The translations under genes were made by a program, and so were the position numbers. A stretch of DNA of 64,000 bases from Pyrenophora tritici-repentis (lineage: Eukaryota; Ascomycota; Dothideomycetes; Pleosporales; Pleosporaceae), in assembly GCF_003171515.1 (NCBI RefSeq), contig NC_089390.1:5084001-5148000 (forward strand), given 5' to 3'. The notes under the pieces were generated by a model, which had not been told where the DNA came from, made no database searches, and saw only the letters and a list, made by a program, of their open reading frames with translations. Of the stretch, positions 1 to 11,138 are shown one piece after another. Position 1 is the first letter of the stretch. Each line of letters starts with the position of its first letter.

Positions 1-1
1 G

Positions 2-1526
2 GCGCCCAGGAACCAGACACAGAAGAGGACGCTTGCGACAGTGCAGGATGCACCAAAGAGGACATATGGTGGCCTGAAGGACCAGGACAGGATTTTCCAG
101 AACCTGTACGGACACCACGGCGCGGATTTGAAGAGCGCGCAAAAGTATGGCGATTGGTACAAGACAAAGGAGATTCTGCTCAAGGGCCACGAATGGGTGT
201 GTATAGCCGAAAGGGACGGCCATGTAAAAAGGCTGACAAGATCAGATCATCTCTGAGATCAAGGCTTCTGGACTTCGGGGCCGAGGTGGTGCTGGTTTCC
301 CCTCTGGCCTGAAATGGGTATGCAACGCCTGGAACACGTATATGCCGAGCATCTACTGACGTCTACAGTCATTCATGAACTTCAAGGACTGGGACAAAGA
401 CTCTAAGCCCCGATACCTCGTTGTCAACGCCGATGAGGGTGAGCCCGGAACATGCAAGGACCGTGAAATTATGCGCAAGGACCCCCACAAGCTCATCGAG
501 GGCTGTCTCGTCGCTGGACGTGCCATGAACGCTACCGCCGCATACATCTACATTCGAGGAGAATTCTACCACGAGGCCACCGTGCTTCAGCGCGCTATCC
601 AAGAGGCATACCAAGCCGGTCTGATCGGCAAGAACGCCTGTGGTTCTGGCTATGACTTCGATGTTTACCTCCACCGAGGAATGGGTGCATACGTCTGTGG
701 TGAGGAGACTTCTCTCATTGAGTCACTAGAGGGAAAGCCTGGAAAGCCCCGTTTGAAGCCCCCGTTCCCCGCCGCTGTCGGTCTTTTCGGATGCCCCTCC
801 ACCGTCGCCAACGTTGAGACCATTGCTGTCGCACCTACCATCTGCCGACGAGGAGGCAGCTGGTTCGCCGGTTTCGGTCGCGAGCGTAATCAGGGTACCA
901 AGCTCTACGCCATCTCCGGTCACGTCAACCGCCCCTGCGTCGTCGAGGAGGAGATGTCCATTCCCCTTCGCGACCTTATCGAGAAGCACTGCGGTGGTGT
1001 TCGCGGCGGCTGGGATAACCTCAAGGCCGTCATCCCCGGTGGTTCATCTACCCCTATTCTTCCCAAGCACATCTGCGACGATCAACTCATGGACTTCGAT
1101 GCGCTCAAGGACTCGCAGTCTGGATTTGGTACAGCCGCCGTCATCGTCATGGACAAGTCAACCGACGTTGTCCGCGCCATCACCCGCCTTGCAAAATTCT
1201 ACCACCACGAGTCTTGTGGCCAGTGCACACCTTGCCGTGAGGGATCAAAGTGGACACATCAGATCATGGACCGTTTCTACAAGGGCCAGGCCCGCGAGCG
1301 CGAGATTGATATGTTGCAAGAATTGACCAAGCAGGTTGAGGGCCACACAATTTGCGCGCTGGGTGAGGCCTTTGCATGGCCACTCCAGGGATTGATTAGG
1401 CATTTCAGGCCAGAGCTTGAGGCCAGGATAAAGGACTATGGGTTGAAGAATGGTGGTGAGGCGTTGGCTGGTGGATGGGCACATGACTCTGCCAAAAAGG
1501 GGCTGCTTGTCTCGCCTGGGCAGTAG
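2..1526 (+). CDS. nuo51: NADH:ubiquinone oxidoreductase 51-kDa (flavoprotein 1) subunit, 5' partial
   Basis: This subunit of mitochondrial complex I binds FMN, NADH and the N3 4Fe-4S cluster and takes the first electrons from NADH. Exons are 2-196, 246-317 and 369-1526, with introns of 49 and 51 nt, all in phase. The window opens inside the presequence (..[18 protein letters not shown]), so the start codon lies upstream. Visible motifs are the FMN loop [13 protein letters not shown] (spanning 246-317), [16 protein letters not shown] just after 420, the NADH site [20 protein letters not shown] near 685-740, and the cluster ligands [12 protein letters not shown] near 1210-1240, with the fourth cysteine in TICALGEAF near 1350. 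The C-terminus ends in VSPGQ. It is colinear with the fungal family and shows no defect. It converges on the centrin gene, leaving about 280 bp between stop codons. Identification is near certain. Confidence 0.97.
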
Positions 1527-1809
1527 TTACTTGTGAGCATTAGCTGGAGGACGTCTTGTACTTTGCATTTTCCCTTTTTTATTGCGTGTTCAAATGTTTG
1601 CTGAGCTGAGCTGTATATAGTATCTCGGCGCAAATGAAGAGGGTTGAAATTCGTACTCGACTGTGCTAGACGAAATCGCCGTGGAAACAAGGTAACACTA
1701 ATACCGTATCCGCTATACGCCGCATACGCCATTCAAACAAAACCAGACTAGAAACATCCACAAGCTCTGACGCTGAATTGTTCAGTCGCAACATTGTCGA
1801 ACCACCTCC

Positions 1810-2598
1810 TCAAGTACCCATACAAATTTGAATAAACTCATCCCTGCTTATCGCATTATCATTGTCCATGTCAAACTCCTCAATCATAGCCACCAACTCA
1901 TCATGCGATAGCGCCTCTCCCAACTCACGCGCAACACGCGACAGATCCTGCAAGGTAATAGTGCCCTTGTTCCCTTCGTCAAACAATTCAAAAGCCCTCA
2001 ATATCTCATCCCTCGGATCTCTGCTCAATATCCTCTGCGCCATGAGCGTCTGAAAAGACTGGAAACTCAACAATTGCCGTCCCGGCGCCGCATATTGATT
2101 CTGCTGCCGTTGCTGCTTCGCACCGCCTTGCGGCGAGGGCGTCCCATGTTGTTGCAAGATAGCCAGAATCTCTTGCTTGGGGAGGTCAAAGCCCAGGGCT
2201 TTCATGGCGACTTTGAGCTCGTGATAGTCGATGTATCCGTCCTTGTCCAGGTCGAAGAGATTGAAGGCTTCGCCAATTTCCTCTCTTTGCTCTTCGGTCA
2301 GCTCGGCGAGCGAGTTTGCGCCCGCGGCTTCCATGCGCTGGGCATTCTCGCGCGCGGCGCGCTCGCGGTCCAGGCGCTCGGCTTCGAGGCGTTGCACGTT
2401 CTTGGGGTTGGGTGGGAAGGCTGGTGTGTTGCTGCTGAAGGTGGCTTGGGGTTGCGTTTGTTGGGGGGGGTGCGGTGCGTCCCATGCTGTAGCGGGTGCC
2501 GGACCCGAGGGGGGTTGGAGGAGCTGGCCATGTGTGGTGGTTGTGGTGGGTTGTTGTGATGTATGGGTTTGGTGGGCGTGTTGTTGTATGTTTAAGGC
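1810..2598 (-). CDS. CDC31: Centrin, Cdc31-like EF-hand protein (5' end unresolved)
   Basis: Centrin is a calcium-binding protein of the spindle pole body and of nuclear-pore/TREX-2 export complexes. The core reads [20 protein letters not shown], then EF-hand 1 ([12 protein letters not shown]), a degenerate second hand interrupted by a Q-rich insert, a third loop ([12 protein letters not shown]) and a canonical fourth loop ([12 protein letters not shown]). The protein ends ICMGT at 1810. The first in-frame ATG lies at 2334 and gives 174 residues, a normal centrin length. The frame stays open to 2598 with Q/P/T-rich sequence and then [22 protein letters not shown], which looks coding but holds no ATG before the TGA at 2599-2601. 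The true N-terminus must therefore come from an upstream exon, from a frame change at the G8 run (2463-2470), or from the ATG at 2334. Family identity is firm and the start is not. Confidence 0.88.
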   Translation of the reverse strand, partial: ALNIQQHAHQTHTSQQPTTTTTHGQLLQPPSGPAPATAWDAPHPPQQTQPQATFSSNTPAFPPNPKNVQRLEAERLDRERAARENAQRMEAAGANSLAELTEEQREEIGEAFNLFDLDKDGYIDYHELKVAMKALGFDLPKQEILAILQQHGTPSPQGGAKQQRQQNQYAAPGRQLLSFQSFQTLMAQRILSRDPRDEILRAFELFDEGNKGTITLQDLSRVARELGEALSHDELVAMIEEFDMDNDNAISRDEFIQICMGT

Positions 2599-3899
2599 TC
2601 AAGCGGGGATGCGCGAGTGTGTAGGTGCGCAATCGCAGTTGAGCAGATAGGTGACGTGCGAACGGCGTGTTTTAGTCGATCAAGGGATTTAGACAGAGAA
2701 TATGGTTGCGAAAACGCGGTTTGTTCTGTTCTGAGTGGTTTCCTTTGTTTGGAATTGGATCGAGGTTACGATATGCACTTCCTGCAGACGCGAGGCGCGT
2801 TTGGGCGTGAAAGCTTAGGTACGGCTCTAGCGCGATTTGCTGGTGGGGTCCCTAATGGGTAGGGCTGATGTCAAGGATGTTATTGCCTGTACTATTGTGC
2901 AGCTTACTGGGATGGAAATACCAAACTACAGCTAGAGAACGGTTGCGTATGTACGGTACTTGCTTGCATTGCAGTTGAGCACATGACTTCAGCACGTCTC
3001 GGCGCATGCGCAGCTAAGCTGCAGCATGACTAGAAGATGTTGTACTAAACCAATTGTTGACAACTCAACTTTCATGTGCAGCAACAGACTAGAGTTGAGT
3101 GAGGCTATTACAGCTGCCTTAACAAGCCAACAAATGTTAAGACTGTCATAATGTTGCAACGAGTTTTTGTTTTGTTTTGCGTATACTTCGCTCTCACAGT
3201 CCAGTCTTACTTGAATGCCTATCTTTGGCCTGGCCTGGCCTGTCTTTGTGCCGAGAAACGTTCCAAGCTCGTCGTGTAGTGGCAATGTTGGGGGCTGCTT
3301 GTAGCGAATTTTCCTCAGACCACCAGGCAGCCATAGGTAGCAGTAGGCAAGCCCAAGGAAGCCTCGGTCAAGACGCCCATCTGAATATGCTGACATCTCA
3401 TTCGCCAATCGCTATCTTGACTTGGCTTTGTACAGGGGAGAGGGCCTCGTAGCGTGCTGCAGAGTAATGTGCTGGTGACGAGAGAGAGCCACGTGACGTT
3501 CCTGTAACGGCTTAGCGCCTTATTGACGTGCGTGCTCTCCGTGCTTCCTCCTAAGTGCGACATCACCTCTGCTTTTGTGCTCCAGCAAACTCTCGCGCCC
3601 GTCGCTCTTTGACTTTCATGACGGCCCCCTTTACTACTTAATCAGCTCCGCTTCTGAGCTCCTTTTCACTAATTTCCATCCTTCCTTTCTCGCACGCCTG
3701 CAGTCGACCCCGCTGCGCGCTTGCCCATTTCCCGTTCCTTGGCGCGTTTTCCGCGAAGCTCGCTCACCCACGCCTGCCTTTACAAGAGCTCTCTCCAACC
3801 CCCAATTCCATCACACAACCCCACCACCCACGCGATCTCCCCGCGCATTGCTAGTCAACCACGAAGCAAAAAACGCGCAACCCGTCGGACTAATCCAAC
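2599..3899. other. Intergenic region between divergent centrin and nucleoporin genes
   Basis: About 1.3 kb without a convincing gene. It must hold both promoters and any missing 5' exon of the centrin gene. I see a short CCTGG repeat near 3230 (ggcctggcctggcctg) and a C/T-rich leader from about 3560 to the nucleoporin start. Short open frames here lack family resemblance. Confidence 0.6.
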
Positions 3900-6800
3900 A
3901 TGTCCTTCGGCGGTGGATTCGGCGGCTTCGGCGCCAACAACAACAACAACCAGTCCACGGGCTTTGGTGGATTTGGTTCAAGTAACAATAACAACACAAC
4001 TGGTAAGTACAGGTCTTTGCTTGATGATTTTGAATTTCTTCGCGCGCGACTGCATCGATGCGCCTTGCGACATCGTCACGGCCTGTTCGACAAACCGTGT
4101 CTAACATGCGCTGCGCATCAGGCTTTGGCTCAAATGCGAACACCGGTACAAGCATATTCGGCGGCGCTGGCGCCGGTAATACGGGCAGCACCATGTTCGG
4201 CGGCGGCAACACCAACCCGAGCTCGCCTTTCGGAGGCGGAGGTACGTGGACAGCCTGCGCTCTGCTATCGCGTCGCTCTTGTGGGAAAATTGCCATGTAC
4301 CGACAGTCCCTCATCTGCCCGTGCTTGCTTTGTCAATCGCGATGTTCAGTTCCACGCGAGAATCCATGTTTTGAAAATTCTACCAGGGACTAAAAGACTG
4401 ACTATTCCTTCTAGGTGGCTTTGGTGCCAACACCAACACCAACACTGCCTTTGGCTCGAAACCTTTCGGTAGCTCAACGACCGGCGGCGGACTCTTCGGC
4501 GGTGGTGGTACTACCGGCAGCGCATTTGGAGGAGGAGGCTTCGGCGCGACCAACAACAACACGACGTCCGGATTTGGTGCCACCAACACAAACACTGGAG
4601 GAGGTATATTCGGCCAGGCCAAGCCAGCGGGAGGCTTCGGCACAACAGCCACAGCAACAACTGGTGGCGGTCTTTTCGGAGGCGGCAACACTGGCGGTGG
4701 ATTTGGCGCCGCCAATACCAACGCCACTACAGGCGGATTCGGTGGCGGTGGCTTCGGTGCCGGTAGCAACCCTCCCGCGAATAACGGTACCGCCAGCACA
4801 CCCTTCCAGCCATTCTCCGAGAAGGATGGTACTACCGGCAACGCGCAGTCGCAGTACCAAACCATCACATTCCAACAGCCGTATCAGACATACTCTCTCG
4901 AAGAATTGCGTGTAGCCGATTACAACCAAGGTCGCCGGTATGGCAACGGAAATGGTCAGGCTGGAGCATTTGGACAGAATACTGGATTTGGGGGCTTCGG
5001 TAGCAACACAAACACAACTGCTACTACAGGTTTTGGGGCTAACACCAACACCGGAGGTAGTCTTTTCGGCGGTGGCAATGCCAACACCAATACCAATACC
5101 ACATCAGCGTTTGGGGGAGGAGGCTTCGGCGCGACCAACAACAACACCACTGGTGGCGGTCTCTTCGGTGGTCAAGCTAAGCCTGCGACTGGAGGACTTT
5201 TCGGTTCCACCAACAACACCACAACTGGCGGCACGACTGGCGGTCTCTTCGGAGGCGCCACCACTAACAATACGACTGGAGGATTCGGCACTGGTGGTGG
5301 GTTTGGTTCTTCGACAACCGGCGGCGGTGGCCTGTTCGGCCAGAAGCCTGCGACGTCCACGACCGGCGGTCTCTTTGGCGGTTCAAGCACCAACAACACT
5401 CCATCTGCACCATTCGGCGGCTCGACAAATACTGGAGGCGCTTTTGGTCAAACGAACACCGGCGGTGGTCTCTTTGGCCAGGCCAACAACCAAACCACCA
5501 CTGGTGCATTTGGTGCCACAAACACTACCACAAGTACAGGCGGTGGACTATTTGGCGGTAGCACTGGCGGTGGCTTCGGACAAAACAACAACACTCCTGC
5601 TCAGAACACTACGACCGGTAGTCTCTTTGGCGGCGGTGGGTTTGGTCAGAACAACCAACAGCAGAACCAGCAGAAGCCCGGTGGTCTGTTTGGCGGCGCA
5701 AGCACTGGCACTACGGGCGGTGGTCTCTTTGGTCAAACCAACCAGACTCAGCCATCCACTGGTGGTCTGTTTGGTAGTTCTACTGCAAACAACAACACCA
5801 GTACTGGAGGCCTATTTGGCCAGAAACCTGCTACTGGCAGCACGTCTCTTTTCGGTGGTGGCAACACTGCCAATACCGGAACCTCTGGAGGCTTGTTCGG
5901 CAACGCCGGTGCTTCAAACAACCAACAAAACACAGGTGGTTCAGGCTTGTTCGGCGGCAACAGCAACAATAACCAACAGAGGCCAGGCGGCCTATTCGGC
6001 AGTACTACAGCCAACACAAACACAGGAGGCGGTCTCTTTGGTGGACAGCAGAACAACAACCAGTCGAACCTGGGCGGCTCCCTCTTCTCCAGCCAAAATC
6101 AGCAGCCACAGCAACAGCAAAACCAGAACAGCTTGTTTGGTGCTTCTGGAAGTTCTCTGCTCAACACCTCCATTGCTACTAATCCATATGGTAACGACGC
6201 TTTGTTCGCTGGACTTTCAACTCCCTCACAGAGCCCTGGCCCGATCGCAACTCCTCTGTCCAACAGCCAGAAGAACAAGAGCAAAGGCATACTTCCTCAG
6301 CACAAGCTGAACCCCTCTGCATCGACGCGTCTGATCACTCCACAAAGCAAGTTGGGCGGCTATGGGTTCAGCTATTCGGGCGCCTCGAGCCTGGCCGGTA
6401 GCACTGGTTTCAATGGAAGTCTCTTTACGAACGGTCATCTCTCCAGGTCACTAGGCAAGAGCGTGTCTACTAGTAACCTCCGTAATAACTTTACCCCGGA
6501 CACTAGCATACTCTCCCCGGGCGCATTCACCACCACTGGTCGCAATTTCGGAAACGGCAATCTCAAGCGACTGAACATCAACCGAAACATCAACGGTGGC
6601 CGCACTCCGCTGTTCGATGAGCCTTCACAGAAGCGAGTCAGCTTTGCTCCTGGTGAGGATGTCAACGGCGAGATGAACGGAGAGACTGCCTTGGTCGTTC
6701 GAAGGGACGAGGGTGACGCCTCTCCAAGGGCTGCTGACAACCAGACAAACGGCGAGTCCCCTCGTCCAGCTATGCAGGAAGTCAACGGCTCAGAAATGGC

Positions 6801-9800
6801 TCGCGTTGATGACCCCGCGCTTACACCAAAGTCCGCGTCTTCTGTCAACATCCAGCCTGGTCAGGATCCTAAGCCCGGCGAGTACTGGTCTAGCCCATCT
6901 TTCGAGCAGCTGAAGAGAATGAGCAAGCAGGCGCTTAAGAGTGTACCTAACTTCGTTGTTGGCCGTCACAACATTGGTCAGATTAAGTTTAACCACGGCA
7001 AGCCTGTCGACTTGTCAGAAGTCGACCTTGACAAACTATTCGGCGACATTGTGCAGCTCAATGCACGCAATGCCACCGTCTACGGCGAGACCTGCACCTG
7101 CCTGCCAAAGCCACCGCTGGGCAGCGCCCTGAACCAGCCTTCCGAGATTGTTCTTGCCAATTCGTGGCCTCGCAACAGAGCTGGCAAGAAGGATGTTAAG
7201 CATCTTGAGCGCCTCAAACGAGTGGCGGGCACGACTTTCGTCAAGTACAACCAGTCCAATGGTGAATGGACGTTCACTGTTCCTCATTTTTCCTCGTATG
7301 GCCTGGATTATGATGACTACAGCGACGACGAAGAGGAATATTCGAGCGAGCTGAGTGACGTCCCTGATACTCCAGCAGATCAACACCGCTCTAGCGAAAT
7401 GACTAGTACGCCCCAGCAGGAATCGTTCGTCAGTCCGCAGTCACAGTCTCAGTCTAGCCCTGATGACACTTTCGATTTCAAAAAGGGTATGCGATCGCGC
7501 TCCGGCGTCCCCGGTGGTTTTGGTGACGAAACCGTTTATGAAGACGACGAAGAGATGCGTGACACTCAGGGCGAGTCTTTTTTAGGGCATCGCTCCGTGG
7601 GTTCGCTTGATGGTGAGCAAGATGCTGACCAATCTGAAGAGAGCGAATTGGATTTGGTGCACGAGCAGAGCATGGCGGATTCTGTATCGGGGCCATTTCG
7701 AACCACGGAGCGAGCGACCGCTATGGATGATCCATTCACGGGCTCATTGATGCCAAAGTCTATTCTCAAACCTAGTCAATTTATCAGGCCAGGGGCGGGA
7801 ACACCAACGAAAGCGCAACCCGTTTTTGATGATGACTGGGCGAACCAACTCCAACGCACCATCAGCCCGAAGAAGCATGATCGACAGGCCCTTCGCGAGA
7901 GTCAGGGCAATGTACTATGCGAACACGAAATCAACCCTACAAAGTTTTCTCAATCTTTTGTCGGTCGACCTATGACTACGGCCATGGATTTGATGGACTC
8001 TCTTTTCGGCGAGACGGAGAACCAACAGGTTCCCACGCGTGGACACGGCATCGAGGTTTGACTCCCCTTCCCCTTTGGCGTTTGTATATGATGGGGCGCG
8101 GTCTGTGGCAGGTTTCCTACGCGGTTCTCCATAGATTGACGCTTGGACCTTACGTCCGTCCTTGTATTTAGTCACAAATTGATACGGGACAAGATTGCTG
8201 AAACTTGTCTCTAGTTACCCTACTCCAAGCGACCCAAGACTGCATCCGACCTCGACCAACTCACTGATGCCGACAAAAACTTTCACAGTTGCAACAAACC
8301 GCGCTTTAGCGAATCCAACATCCTCATCTACGGCAACAAAGGACCTGCGCATCTCGAAGGTAGCGTCTTCGTTACAGCTCAGGAACCGCTCGTGGACGCT
8401 GCCAAGGATGTTCGATTTGTGAAGCTGCCTACGTTCGACAATTCCGTTCCAGAGACTTTGACGCTCCAGAATGAGCATACAAAGATGTCCAATATCGACG
8501 GGATACCTTCAGCAAAACTCTTGACTGATCCCGCTCCCTTGGAGTTCTCTGCCCTATCAAAGGCTGTTGCTCTCGATACCGTAGCAGGCGTCCACGAACA
8601 GCAAGCCTGGCAATTGCTCTCGCTTCTGTTTGACGATGCCGACAGAATTCCAGTTGGCGTCCAAGTGGACGAGATGCAGGTGTACCGGAAAGAGAAGCTG
8701 TCGGACTTTTGGAAAATGCTTGTCTGGGACGACGCGCAGAAACATGCTCAACAAGCCGCCACACCCGAGGAATCCGCTATCGCACACCTCAGTTGCAACA
8801 ACGTCGCCGATGCCTGTCACTCTCTGTTGGATGGTCTCGATTTGCGACTCGCTACAATGGTTGCTCAAATCGGCGGCGATGATACGATGCGAGAGAGCAT
8901 GCAAGTCCAGATTGACGAATGGCGTCGTCTAGATGTACTTGCTGAGATGGAAGATTCTCAACGTGCCTTGTACGAGCTCCTTGCTGGCAATTGCACACAA
9001 TCAGAGGGTAAGATGGGAGCAGGCAAGGAAAACCACGCCTCTACCTTTAACATCTCAAGCCGCTTCGGTCTTGACTGGCGACGGGCTTTCGGACTGCGTC
9101 TGTGGTACGGTACGCTGGCGAACGAACCTATCGAGATGGCTGTTGCCCAATTCGCGGACGCCGTTAGAGATGGCAGGGAAAATGTCAAGCCAGTGCCATG
9201 GTTTATTCAGAACAACGTCGACATGGGCTGGAAGGATCCTGCAGCGGAACATCGAGAAGATCTCCTTTGGGGTATTCTCAAGCTCTATGCCTCGGTAAAG
9301 ATGGACCTTCCTGCTAACGTCGAGAACGTCCTGGCTCCCGAGAACGTCTCCGGTAACCCTCTGAATGCCCGTCTCTCATTTCAGCTCTTCCAACTCTTCA
9401 AGTCACGCTTAGATGATGTGAGTGAGGCGGACGAGCGCAAGGTCCCAATGCCTACTTCTCGCAGTCACGATGATGGTGAGGAGAACTACCGCCGGTCACT
9501 GCAATCATGGAGCGCTCCAGGTGCTGAAGACGAGGTACAAGCTGCGGATCCGCTTGTTGAGTTGAGTGATAAGATCACACTCACCTATGCGGCTTCGCTA
9601 CATACTCGGGAACACTGGACTACCGCCATTTGGGTCTATGCTCATCTGTCTTCCGCCCCAATGCGCGAGCATTACATTCGCTCGTTGGTCAACCAGTTCT
9701 CCAGTACATTCGCCCTGGAAGAGAATGACGCTACATACGTGTGTCTTACACGGGAGCTTCATATACCTTCGACGTGGCTCCATGCGGCTGCTGCCCAGCA

Positions 9801-10404
9801 AGCAAGATCAAAGGGCGATGCCCTACGCGAGGCAACCCATCTCATCAAAGCCGAGGAATTGGAGGAGGCGCACGATGTACTTTGCAGGAGAGTCGGCCCA
9901 GAAGCCATCATATCTCGCGATTACGATGCGCTACGTGAACTCATGGACGGTTTCGTGTCAGAGTCACCAAGTGAGCCAGTCCAAGGCTGGGCCCAAGGCG
10001 GCCAGATCTACTTCGACTACATCGAGCTCATCGACCTGACCGGCCAACGCTCAACATACCGTGTTGACGAGGAGCTAGACAACCGGGTCCAGGAAATCCT
10101 TGCAAAGCTACAGCACGCACTCGAAATCGCTGGCCGCGATCGATTGGGCTCTTGTGGCCTGGAAGAGCGTGTCGCGCTCATGGAGATTGCTGGTACCGTC
10201 GCCAACCTCATCACAAAGTCTCAGGTAAGCTATTCATCACCCGCATCTCCCCAGTTACCGTTGTATGAAGTCAAACTGACCTTTTCTCAGCGAACGAACC
10301 GCAATGCTATTCTCAAGCTTCCACTCACCGAAGATCTCTGGCTCAAGCACTCCATCGAGCTCAGTACGAGCTATTACCGCAACACCATGGTGGCCAGCCG
10401 ATAG
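3900..10404 (+). CDS. NUP145: Nup98-Nup96 nucleoporin precursor (Nup145 / SonB type)
   Basis: This precursor of two nuclear pore proteins is cut by its own autoproteolytic domain. Exons are 3900-4002, 4122-4241, 4415-8055, 8215-10224 and 10291-10404, giving about 1,995 residues. Residues 1 to about 500 are an FG/GLFG mesh with roughly 17 GLFG units, interrupted near residues 210-252 by a Gle2-binding (GLEBS-like) segment containing SLEELRVADYNQGRRYG. The autoproteolytic domain starts near residue 894 (KPGEYWSSPSFEQLKRMSKQ) and ends at the cleavage triad HFS (codons 7285-7293, about residue 1032). The remainder, with LPYSKRPKTASDLDQLTDA at the start of exon 4 and an alpha-helical domain after it, is Nup96, a Y-complex scaffold subunit. 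Intron 3 has a weak GTTTGA donor, and the last intron (66 nt) has no stop and a length divisible by three. Splice positions at 4003 and 4242 agree with strong GTAAGT/GTACGT donors. Very confident. Confidence 0.95.
8056..8214 (+). other. Weak-donor intron separating Nup98-side and Nup96-side exons
   Basis: This 159-nt intron has the donor GTTTGA and the acceptor CTCTAG, with a gctgaaac branch-like site. Retention would add one valine and then an in-frame TGA (8059-8061), ending the protein at about 1,289 residues, after the HFS cleavage site but before the folded Nup96 domain. The downstream frame from 8215 (LPYSKRPK..) makes splicing necessary for the full precursor. Confidence 0.75.
10225..10290 (+). 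other. 66-nt intron readable in frame near Nup96 C-terminus
   Basis: The interval has GTAAGC at its start and TTTTCTCAG at its end, is 22 codons long and has no stop. Both the spliced and the unspliced messages stay in frame, so conceptual translations may wrongly include it. I favour splicing because both signals are strong and the insert (VSYSSPASPQLP..) does not look like the flanking helices. Confidence 0.7.
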
Positions 10405-10802
10405 AATTAGGTGTTCACAAAGTCTGTGTCGATACGGTAACGTTGAAATTACGGGGCGGTGTTGTAGCTACAAGTAGTACGAGATTGCGTATGGGTATAA
10501 AGATGATTCTTCTTGCTTCCTCGCCTTCATTTTCTCTGGGGGGATTTGGAATTTCGTAGTTAGTTGGAAACAAAGAAGACTGGTCAAGGGTTTGAAGTGA
10601 AGTGAAGTGAATACGAACGCGATGTAACGTAGGGGGTCGGGGGGTTGTTTACTGATGGAAAAGCGAGTTTTTGATTTTGCTTATCTTTCGATTCTTACGT
10701 GTATAGTATGATTTTGTGATGGGAATAAGGGAAGATGAGGTGTTAATTGCATTGTTTTATTTATTGATTTATTGCCTGTTTTGGTTATGGGTTTGTGTGG
10801 TG

Positions 10803-10826
10803 GATGTAGATGTAGATGTAGATGTA
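10803..10826. repeat. (GATGTA)4 hexamer microsatellite
   Basis: Four perfect head-to-tail copies of gatgta sit in the 3' intergenic region. No function is apparent. Confidence 0.85.
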
Positions 10827-11114
10827 ATGTAGACGTGTGTATTTCGTGTGCGTGCCTATGAATGCTTGGTATTGATGAAGCTATACTTAAACCAATTATG
10901 TACGCTGGAGTTATCGATCACATGATTAGACGATAGCTATACCGAGCCTTTTCACTGCTTGCCTTGTTCTGCGCTATCGGTGTCTCTTGAGCAAAATCAT
11001 GGTATGCGAGCGTACTAGAGTTGGGAATATATTCACAGATCTAATGCTACTCTAAATCTCATAGCGTGGGTATACAAGATGTTCAAAATGTTGTATATAC
11101 AAAGAACCATTCGT

Positions 11115-11131
11115 CCCCCCCCCCCCCCCCC
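11115..11131. repeat. C17 homopolymer
   Basis: Seventeen consecutive C residues lie 8 nt past the stop codon of the minus-strand IBtk-like gene, so the transcript would carry a G17 tract in its 3' UTR. Length is probably unreliable in the assembly. Confidence 0.85.
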
Positions 11132-11138
11132 ACCAAAT

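Larger units (their letters stand above)
10405..11138. other. Convergent 3' region of NUP145 and the IBtk-like gene
   Basis: About 730 bp of terminator and UTR sequence between two convergent genes. T-rich stretches follow the nucleoporin stop. Two simple repeats (10803-10826 and 11115-11131) are listed separately. No gene is visible. Confidence 0.6.

Noticed and set aside
2074..2559. 161-codon plus-strand frame over the centrin gene
   Set aside because: It is the complement of EF-hand coding sequence, has no domain, and the minus strand is clearly the coding one.
5172..6059. Long proline/valine-rich open frames on the minus strand
   Set aside because: They are the antisense of the Gly/Asn/Thr-rich GLFG repeats and arise from codon bias.
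8059..8061. TGA taken as the natural end of the nucleoporin
   Set aside because: The frame from 8215 continues with recognisable Nup96 sequence and a splice acceptor; the TGA lies inside an intron.
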